Shown here piece by piece: positions 1 to 5,025 of a stretch of DNA of 6,270 nt (positions are counted from its first letter, which is position 1; the number at the start of each line of letters is the position of its first letter). The notes under the pieces were generated by a model. It searched no databases. It was not told the origin of the DNA and worked only from the letters and a program-made list of their open reading frames with translations. The stretch spans positions 1-6,270 of the forward strand of contig CAJFUU010000056.1 in assembly GCA_904420265.1 (NCBI GenBank), in the 5' to 3' direction. This stretch comes from an uncultured Clostridia bacterium. GTDB taxonomy: Bacteria; Bacillota; Clostridia; Christensenellales; Aristaeellaceae. The position numbers and the translations under genes are program-made.

Positions 1-233
1 TGATTCTGGACGAACCCACGCGCGGCATCGACGTTTCCGCCAAGTATGAGATATACAAAATCATGGTCGATCTCGTCCGCCAGGGCATAGGCATCATCAT
101 GATCTCTTCAGAACTTCCAGAACTGTTGTCCATGGCCGACCGGATTATGGTTATTGCCAACAACCGCGTTTCCGGCATGCTGGAAAGGGAGGAGTTTTCG
201 CAGGAGAAGATCATGGCGCTGGCGGCGGTGTGA
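1..233 (+). CDS. Sugar ABC transporter ATP-binding protein, C-terminal end (RbsA/MglA type), 5'-partial
   Basis: This is the last 76 codons of a gene that begins left of the window; the first full codon is at 3 and TGA is at 231-233. The visible protein opens with a Walker B and D-loop motif, ILDEPTRGIDV, and a few dozen residues later has MISSELPELL, then a short C-terminal tail. That pattern is typical of the second nucleotide-binding domain of the roughly 500-residue double-ATPase proteins that energise ribose/galactose/xylose-type importers. In that family the H-loop His of the second domain is normally replaced by Ser-Glu, as here, so this is not a mutation. The protein would act on the cytoplasmic face of the membrane with a permease and a binding protein, neither of which is visible. 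It abuts the next gene, implying one operon. The family is secure; the sugar is unknown. Confidence 0.93.
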   Translation, partial: ILDEPTRGIDVSAKYEIYKIMVDLVRQGIGIIMISSELPELLSMADRIMVIANNRVSGMLEREEFSQEKIMALAAV

Positions 234-247
234 AAGCAGGTGTGCGC

Positions 248-1108
248 ATGAAAGAAGAACTGTGTGCGAGGCGCGAACGCGAAGTTCTTGCGCTGGCGGC
301 CGGCATCGCCTACAGCATGACGCCGGACTGGTACGAAAGCACATACCGAAGCCTGAAAATGAACCTGCTTTTTCCCAAGGAGCGCGCGGGCCATGCGCCG
401 CAGCCTTGCCTGCTGTTTGTGTGCGGCGGGGCGTACAGCGTTGTGAACGGCGCGGTGTGGCTGCCGGAAATGATGTATTTTGCGCGGCGCGGATACACGG
501 TGGCGACGATTGAGTACCGCACCTCCAATCAGGCCTGCTTTCCCGCAGCCTTGATAGACGTCAAAGCGGCCGTGCGCTTTCTCAAGGCGCATGCGCAGGC
601 GTTTTGCATCGACCCCGCGCGCATTGTAATCGCGGGCGAATCCGCTGGCGGCACGCTCAGCGCGTTGGTGGGAGCCACCGCCGGACAAAGCGCCTACGAG
701 CAGGGAGATTATCTGAACTACGACAGCCGCGTGGCGGCGGTGGTGGATTTCTATGGCCCCGTCGACTTGGAAAACATGGCCCGGCCTGCGCAGAGCGAAG
801 ACGTGCACAACTGGACGCTGGAAGCCTTTCTGGGCGCGGGTTACAGCCCGGAAACAGCGCGCGCGGCCAGCGCCATGGCCCAGATAACGCCGGGCGCGCC
901 GCCGTTTCTGATTCTCCACGGCACGGAGGATGCGCTGGTGGATATCCGCACGCAAAGCGACGCCTTTTACGAGCGCCTGTGCGCGCTGGGCGTTCCCGCC
1001 ACATATTATCGCCTGCGGGGCGCGGGGCATGGTGACGCGGCGTTTTATCAGGACGAAATCAAAGAAAAAATACTTCGCTTCATGAATGGGGTATTTGGAG
1101 GGGTTTAG
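248..1108 (+). CDS. Alpha/beta-hydrolase, HSL-type carboxylesterase (first of a tandem pair)
   Basis: A 286-residue alpha/beta-hydrolase of the hormone-sensitive-lipase/acetyl-esterase type. The nucleophile elbow GESAGG (residues 130-135, Ser132), an Asp in HGTEDALV (Asp228) and a His in GAGHGD (His261) form a plausible catalytic triad. The oxyanion-hole motif, normally HGGG, reads CGGA (residues 59-62). There is no signal peptide, so it is probably cytoplasmic. The ATG at 248 is chosen because the protein then aligns without gaps from residue 1 with the following paralogue and because GCAGG lies 7 bases upstream. A GTG at 230 that overlaps the ABC stop would add six residues but has no good ribosome site. 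The place behind a sugar ABC gene suggests deacylation of an imported sugar or glycoside; this is inference, and the family also includes peptidase-like and other esterases. Confidence 0.9.
   Translation: MKEELCARREREVLALAAGIAYSMTPDWYESTYRSLKMNLLFPKERAGHAPQPCLLFVCGGAYSVVNGAVWLPEMMYFARRGYTVATIEYRTSNQACFPAALIDVKAAVRFLKAHAQAFCIDPARIVIAGESAGGTLSALVGATAGQSAYEQGDYLNYDSRVAAVVDFYGPVDLENMARPAQSEDVHNWTLEAFLGAGYSPETARAASAMAQITPGAPPFLILHGTEDALVDIRTQSDAFYERLCALGVPATYYRLRGAGHGDAAFYQDEIKEKILRFMNGVFGGV
1097..1103 (+). promoter_or_regulatory. Ribosome binding site of the second esterase
   Basis: GGAGGGG lies inside the last codons of the first esterase, 5 bases before a GTG that directly follows the TAG stop. 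This strong Shine-Dalgarno match supports GTG at 1109 as the true start and argues for coupled translation of the two esterases. Confidence 0.75.
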
Positions 1109-1960
1109 GTGAAAAGGACGCTCAGCAATGCCGTGGAGCACGAGGTGCTCGCGCTGGTCAAAGACATTGCCTTTGCCAGCGTGCCTTCCTGGTATGGGGC
1201 GACGCGGCGCAATTTGGAAATGGACCTGATCGTTCCCAAGGAGCGAAACGGGCATGCGCCGATGCCGTTGATCGTGTGGATTTGCGGCGGGGCCTTCCGC
1301 TGCGTCGATCGCGCCGTGTGGCTGCCGGAACTGCTGCCGTTGGCCAGGCATGGCTACGTGATTGCCGGCATTGAATACCGCACCGTGGGCGAAGGGGACG
1401 TGCGCGACGCGTATTGCGATGTAAAGTCGGCAATCCGCTACCTGAAAGCCCATGCGGCCGATTACTGTATTGACCCCGGCCGCGTTGCGGTCGCCGGGGA
1501 ATCCGCCGGCGGCACGCTCGCCTGTTTTGCCGGGGCCTGCGCGGGACACAGCGCATTTGACAGGGGCGACTTTCTGGAACAGGACAGCGGCGTGCAAGCG
1601 GTTGTAGACCTTTATGGTATCGCCGATTATACGCATGAACCCTTTTTGCCGGATGGCCGCGATTTGCCACCGTTTTTAATGGAAGACTTTCTTGGAGTGA
1701 ATTGTCCGCCGGAGGAAGCGGAGAGCCTTAGCCCAATCCACTTCGTCAACGCGCAGACGCCGCCGTTTTTGATTTTCCACGGCAATCGCGACGTCCGCGT
1801 TCCCATCGCGCAGAGCGAGCGCCTTTATGCCGCCCTGCAAAAAGTAGGCGTGCGCGCGGATTATTACGTGGTGGACGGCGCCGGCCACGGCGCTCCCAGT
1901 TTCTATCAGGACGAAAAACGCAATATCATCGTCAAATTTCTGGACGACGTACTTAAATAA
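1109..1960 (+). CDS. Alpha/beta-hydrolase, HSL-type carboxylesterase (second of a tandem pair)
   Basis: A 283-residue paralogue of the preceding gene. About 92 of the first 170 residues are identical by eye, with no gaps in that part. The catalytic set is the same: GESAGG with Ser132, Asp228 in HGNRDVRVP, and His260 in GAGHGAPSFY. The same CGGA replaces HGGG at residues 59-62. It differs mainly in the lid-like stretch at about 171-215, which is rich in Pro and acidic residues and probably shapes the acyl or alcohol pocket, so the two enzymes may have different substrates. No signal peptide is visible. It starts with GTG immediately after the previous TAG, behind a strong ribosome site, and is followed by a stem-loop. 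It is probably the last gene of the left operon. An esterase role is likely; the substrate is unknown. Confidence 0.9.
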   Translation: MKRTLSNAVEHEVLALVKDIAFASVPSWYGATRRNLEMDLIVPKERNGHAPMPLIVWICGGAFRCVDRAVWLPELLPLARHGYVIAGIEYRTVGEGDVRDAYCDVKSAIRYLKAHAADYCIDPGRVAVAGESAGGTLACFAGACAGHSAFDRGDFLEQDSGVQAVVDLYGIADYTHEPFLPDGRDLPPFLMEDFLGVNCPPEEAESLSPIHFVNAQTPPFLIFHGNRDVRVPIAQSERLYAALQKVGVRADYYVVDGAGHGAPSFYQDEKRNIIVKFLDDVLK

Positions 1961-1970
1961 GCCCAATGAT

Positions 1971-2013
1971 GCGGCGCGCAGGAAGCGGCAAAACGCACTG
2001 CGCGCCGTTTGTG
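1971..2013 (+). terminator. Probable intrinsic terminator after the esterase operon
   Basis: CGGCGCGCA at 1972-1980 pairs perfectly with TGCGCGCCG at 1999-2007 (9 bp, extended by a G-T pair at 1971/2008). The loop is 18 bases and could contain a further 3-bp stem. The 3' flank is TTTGTGTT, an imperfect T tract. It begins 11 bases after the second esterase stop. The GC-rich stem and position fit a terminator on the + strand; the large loop and interrupted T tract lower confidence. Confidence 0.6.
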
Positions 2014-2048
2014 TTAGTGCTAGGCGGTTGAGCGAAGCGAAACAGAAA

Positions 2049-2064
2049 ACCACCCGCTAAGCGG
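2049..2064 (+). repeat. IS left-end imperfect hairpin
   Basis: CCGC (2054-2057) pairs with GCGG (2061-2064) around a TAA loop. The left arm ACCACCCGC matches 8 of 9 bases of the right-end arm, but the right arm lacks the GTGGT that would complete a full stem. It is likely the remains or natural form of the IS left-end structure recognised by TnpA. Confidence 0.5.
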
Positions 2065-2140
2065 AAGAGATAACAAAAGGTTAAACCAAGAGAGCACCTT
2101 CCGCGGTGTAATAAAGTTGTTCAGGCCTATTGCACCAGGG

Positions 2141-2146
2141 AAGGAG
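2141..2146 (+). promoter_or_regulatory. Ribosome binding site of the broken tnpA
   Basis: AAGGAG lies 6 bases before a GTG at 2153, which sets the start of the transposase reading frame. The motif could be hidden by pairing with CCTTCC at 2097-2102. Confidence 0.6.
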
Positions 2147-2589
2147 AGATGTGTGGCAAACCAGACAAACAGTCTGGCGCATACCAAGTGGGGGTGTGCA
2201 AGTATCATGTGGTGTTTACGCCAAAGTAGCGAAGAAAGATCAACTACAACCAGTACAGAGCAGATTTGCGGGAGATCATACGGACGCTGTGCAAGTATAA
2301 GGGAGTGGAGATAGTGGAAGGGAACAGGATGCCGGATCATGTACACCTGCTAATAAGTATACCACCAAAGATGAGCGTGTCAAGCTTTATGGGGTACTTA
2401 AAAGAGAAGTGCACTGATGATGTTTGACAAGCATGCAAATCTGAAGTACAAATTTGGGAACAGGCATTTCTGGGTCGAAGGGTACTACGTTTCAACGGTT
2501 GGAGTGAATGAAGCCACAATCAAAAAATATATTCAGGATCAGGAGAGGCATGGCATTGCAATGGACAAACTCAGTGTCCGAGAGAACGA

Positions 2590-2639
2590 AGACCCTTTTA
2601 AGGGCAGCAAGGAATACGAACGCCCCTTGAGGGGCAGCA
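2590..2639 (+). repeat. Degenerate tandem repeat with small palindromes in the tnpA tail
   Basis: Two copies of a 21-base unit encode DPFKGSK and RPLRGSK, separated by three codons. Each copy contains a short palindrome, CCCTTTTAAGGG and CCCCTTGAGGGG, and ends in GGCAGCAA. The repeat lies after the catalytic Tyr, outside the conserved Y1 domain, so it probably arose by local duplication near the IS right end. Confidence 0.6.
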
Positions 2640-2674
2640 AAAGAGGCAAAGGCAATAGGCTTGAACATGTGAAA

Positions 2675-2696
2675 GCCAGCGCCTTGAGACGCTGGC
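2675..2696 (+). repeat. Subterminal hairpin in the IS right part
   Basis: GCCAGCG (2675-2681) pairs perfectly with CGCTGGC (2690-2696) around an 8-base loop. It lies within the last codons of tnpA, just ahead of the terminal right-end hairpin. It may be part of the right-end structure or simply an RNA fold; no T tract follows, so a terminator role is not supported. Confidence 0.5.
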
Positions 2697-2727
2697 CGGT
2701 ATTCACAGGCTTTTAGCCTTTGTGCAT

Positions 2728-2748
2728 ACCACCCGTTTGACGGGTGGT
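2728..2748 (+). repeat. IS right-end perfect hairpin
   Basis: ACCACCCGT (2728-2736) and ACGGGTGGT (2740-2748) form a perfect 9-bp stem with a TTG loop, followed directly by TCAT. Such a structure near the right end is what Y1 transposases bind and cleave beside. Its last base is also the last base of the MFS stop codon on the other strand, and the stem could be transcribed as the 3' end of that operon. No T tract follows on either strand, so a terminator role would be weak. Confidence 0.75.
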
Positions 2749-3980
2749 CATGGTTGCTCCGTCCGTTCCGGCGTTTTGGGCATATCCGGCGTTTGAGGGC
2801 TTTTCATGAACAGAAGGACAATGACAAATACGCTCAACAGCGCTGCAACAGGAAGCCAAAGCGCAACGGAGGGATACAGTTCCTCCATGAACCCCATCAG
2901 ATACCCGAATAGAATGCTGCCCAGCGAGGAAAAAACGCCTACAATACTGCTGACCAGGGCGGAGTTGGAAGGGAACCACGCGCAAGAGATGGCGAAGGTG
3001 AGCGGGTAAATCACACCTGTTGCAATGCCAAGCAAAGACACGGAAACAACCCAGCCGGCAGGCGCGTCGATTGCCAGACCGCCGCTGAGCGCGCACACGC
3101 CCACAAGGGAGGCGGTCAAGATGATGCTTCGCGAAGAGAACTTTTGCGGCAGCGCTGAACCGATCAGGCGGCTTATCACCATGCCAATCCAGTAAATGGT
3201 CATGCAGGCGGAGGTCAGGCTTTCCGGGTACAGGGCTGCGTTCGCCTGCTGCAGATGCGTCTGGAACCATGTGCTGAAGGCATTTTGATGTCCGCCCATA
3301 TACAAAAAACTCACGATGCCCAGCATCCATACGCTGGGCGAGCGCAACAGGCCCATGGCGCCGCCCGCTTCTTTTGGCGCGGCGGACACGTTTGCGCCGG
3401 CAAACGACGCCGGCGCTCCCAGACGTCGCAGCGTCAGGAAGTACGCGGCGCTGAGAATCAAAACGACGACGGCGAGCATCATGTACGCAAAGCGCCAGGA
3501 AAGGCCCGCAGCGCCAAGAGCCGTGGGATATAGAGGGCCAACCAGAGAACCGATGCCGAAACACACATGCAGCAGGTTGATGTATCTGGAACGGCGCTCT
3601 CCATAAATATCCGACACGTAGGCAGTGAGCATGAGATTGAGCGAACTTGTGCATACGCCCAGCAGCAGCAACGCGGCCAGCAGCATCGCAAAAGAAGAGG
3701 CAGGGGAAACGGCCAGAAGCATAACGCCCATGGCGGCGGAAATCAGGCCGACAAAGACGGACTTTCGGGTGCGATCCCCAACCAGGCCGGTGAGCGCCAT
3801 GGCAATGAGGTTTCCCACGCTTGTGCACATGGGCAGAAGGCCGGCCATGGACAGGGACAGGTGAAAATCCTCAATCATTTTGGGCAGCACCGTGGAAAAC
3901 ATGGTGCTGCTCAATGCGAAAGAGGCCATAAAGGCAAACAGATACGCTGTCGTCAGCTTTAATCGCCTGCGGTCATTCAT
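2748..3980 (-). CDS. MFS (major facilitator superfamily) permease
   Basis: A 410-residue integral membrane protein with about 12 hydrophobic helices, the first at about residues 10-33, the usual length for this superfamily. The loop between helices 2 and 3 has the MFS signature GDRTRK (residues 68-73). A Gly-rich GIGSLVGP (142-149) resembles the helix-5 motif. A hydrophilic stretch at about 185-210 (Ala/Gly/Pro-rich) separates the two six-helix halves. Helix 7 carries GHQNAFSTWF, a polar segment typical of a substrate path. It is likely a proton-coupled sugar or metabolite transporter of the inner membrane. Its ATG overlaps the end of the oxidoreductase gene by 8 bases (ATGAATGA), and no strong ribosome site precedes it, so coupled translation is likely. 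The short charged C-terminus, ending RTEQP, stops at the IS right end. The substrate is unknown. Confidence 0.9.
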   Translation of the reverse strand: MNDRRRLKLTTAYLFAFMASFALSSTMFSTVLPKMIEDFHLSLSMAGLLPMCTSVGNLIAMALTGLVGDRTRKSVFVGLISAAMGVMLLAVSPASSFAMLLAALLLLGVCTSSLNLMLTAYVSDIYGERRSRYINLLHVCFGIGSLVGPLYPTALGAAGLSWRFAYMMLAVVVLILSAAYFLTLRRLGAPASFAGANVSAAPKEAGGAMGLLRSPSVWMLGIVSFLYMGGHQNAFSTWFQTHLQQANAALYPESLTSACMTIYWIGMVISRLIGSALPQKFSSRSIILTASLVGVCALSGGLAIDAPAGWVVSVSLLGIATGVIYPLTFAISCAWFPSNSALVSSIVGVFSSLGSILFGYLMGFMEELYPSVALWLPVAALLSVFVIVLLFMKSPQTPDMPKTPERTEQP

Positions 3981-5025
3981 GGGCGCTCAGATGCCTTTCC
4001 AGAAATTGCCGTACGTCCACAACTGTACCCGTCAACGCGCTTTCCACCGCCGCATATGTCAACGCACAGCAGTACAGGTTTTCGTCAAGGTTTGTGGTTG
4101 GCGGCTCACCGCCATCCAGCCAACGCACAAAATCATGGATGACCAGCGCGTGATCCCAATAAGAGGCCTGACGAAGCGGAATGGCGGCGGTTTCCGGGTA
4201 GGGATAGCCCAGATCGCTGCGCACGGTTACCTTGCGGTGGTCCGCAACAATTGTGCCCAGGGCGCACTCGGCGCGCAGGTATTCGTCGCTCCATCCATCC
4301 AGGGCGCTGGCGTTGGCATGGCTGGCTTCCAACATCGCGCGCACGCCGTTTTCCATCTCCAGGATGACCAGCGCGGAGGCGGCATTGGCATAACCGGCAA
4401 GCGCGGAGGCCCATCCGTTTACGTATACGGTTTTCGCATTACTTCCGCTCACGCCGCGCATTGTGTCCAGATTGTGAATCAGGCCGTTGTTGATCAGCGA
4501 TGCAACAAGGTTTTCTGCGGTGAGCGGTTCCTGCCTGGAAGTATCGCCGCGGCGCAGCGCAAGGCGGGAAACGATGTATTGCAATTTTCCGTACTTTCCG
4601 GATTCAACCATGGACTGTACGGTTTGCTTCTCCACCTCCAAACGGTGGCTCATGGTTACGGCCAGCTTGCGTCCCGAGGACTTTACCTTGTTGTAAATGC
4701 GGACGCAGGCGGCCATGTCGCCCCCGAGGGGTTTTTCGCAAACGACATCCAAACCGTGCGCAATGGCGATGTCAATGACACTTTCATGCATTTGCGGCGG
4801 AACGACGATGTTTACAAAATCAGCTTCCACTTCGTGCAGGGCCTTTTGCAAATCAAGATAGCAACGCTCCTCGGGCAGATTCAGGAACCTGCGAGCGTTT
4901 TGCAGCGCCTGTGCGTTGATGTCCACGGCGGCGACGGGGCGGGCAAACGAAGCTACCCGCGGCAACACCGTGCTGCACCAGTATTCGCCAAAACCGCCGG
5001 TACCCACTTGAATAAACCGCTTCAT
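3973..5025 (-). CDS. Gfo/Idh/MocA-family NAD(P)-dependent oxidoreductase
   Basis: A 350-residue protein of normal length for the family. The N-terminal Rossmann fold has VGTGGFG (residues 7-13) for the dinucleotide, and AVDIN follows the second strand, where an Asp often favours NAD(H). The conserved CEKPL at 96-100 contains the Lys98 typical of the active site, and the C-terminal domain has GLIHNLD (181-187) with His184 and Asp187 in the usual catalytic region. Members oxidise or reduce sugars, sugar acids, inositols or glycosides in the cytoplasm. Some instead use NAD to open glycosidic bonds; that is possible here but not shown. The start is ATG 5025, with AAGGGAG 9 bases upstream, and it overlaps the hydrolase stop by 4 bases (ATGA). 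It is the middle gene of the - strand operon. The exact substrate is unknown. Confidence 0.92.
   Translation of the reverse strand: MKRFIQVGTGGFGEYWCSTVLPRVASFARPVAAVDINAQALQNARRFLNLPEERCYLDLQKALHEVEADFVNIVVPPQMHESVIDIAIAHGLDVVCEKPLGGDMAACVRIYNKVKSSGRKLAVTMSHRLEVEKQTVQSMVESGKYGKLQYIVSRLALRRGDTSRQEPLTAENLVASLINNGLIHNLDTMRGVSGSNAKTVYVNGWASALAGYANAASALVILEMENGVRAMLEASHANASALDGWSDEYLRAECALGTIVADHRKVTVRSDLGYPYPETAAIPLRQASYWDHALVIHDFVRWLDGGEPPTTNLDENLYCCALTYAAVESALTGTVVDVRQFLERHLSAHE

Larger units (their letters stand above)
2153..2716 (+). pseudogene. tnpA: IS200-type Y1 transposase, frameshifted and interrupted
   Basis: A single-strand DNA transposase of the Y1/HUH family, readable in three pieces. 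Piece one (from GTG 2153, ANQTNSLAHTKW) runs to about 2193. A 2-base insertion near 2191-2196 then moves the frame, and CKYHVVFTPK follows, ending at an in-frame TAG (2227-2229) where family members usually have Tyr. The frame continues through MPDHVHLL, the HUH motif (His codons 2338-2340 and 2344-2346). A 2-base deletion near 2410-2416 restores the first frame, giving MMFDKHANLKYKFG, EGYYVSTVG and KYIQDQ. The last holds the nucleophile Tyr (2528-2530) and the Gln four residues on. The stop is at 2714-2716. Repaired, the product would be about 187 residues, longer than the usual 130-155 because of a basic, repetitive tail. As it stands no functional enzyme is expected. Confidence 0.9.
2040..2751 (+). 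mobile_element. IS200/IS605-family insertion sequence, tnpA only, decayed
   Basis: A roughly 0.7-kb element of the IS200 type: one Y1 transposase gene, no tnpB, and hairpin-forming ends instead of terminal inverted repeats. Its base composition is visibly more AT-rich than both flanks. The left end has a short hairpin with ACCACCCGC (2049-2057), and the right end has a perfect hairpin starting ACCACCCGT (2728-2748). The shared ACCACCCG supports both being ends of the same element. The exact left boundary cannot be fixed because these elements make no target duplication; it could lie roughly between 2015 and 2048. The right boundary is probably within a few bases of 2751. The transposase is broken, so the copy could move only if an intact relative supplies TnpA. 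Confidence 0.85.

Noticed and set aside
91..110. Loss of the H-loop His in the ABC ATPase as a defect
   Set aside because: Ser-Glu at this place is the usual state of the second ATPase domain in RbsA/MglA-type proteins.
230..232. GTG overlapping the ABC stop as the start of the first esterase
   Set aside because: It lacks a ribosome site at proper spacing, and the ATG at 248 gives a gap-free match to the N-terminus of the paralogue.
2704..2724. CACAGGC...GCCTTTGTG as a terminator for either operon
   Set aside because: The stem is interrupted by a 2-base bulge and no T tract follows on either strand; it more likely belongs to the IS right-end sequence.
2713..3828. A 371-codon open frame on the - strand within the MFS gene
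   Set aside because: Its product is Arg/His/Cys-rich without domains, while the other frame encodes an evident 12-helix permease.
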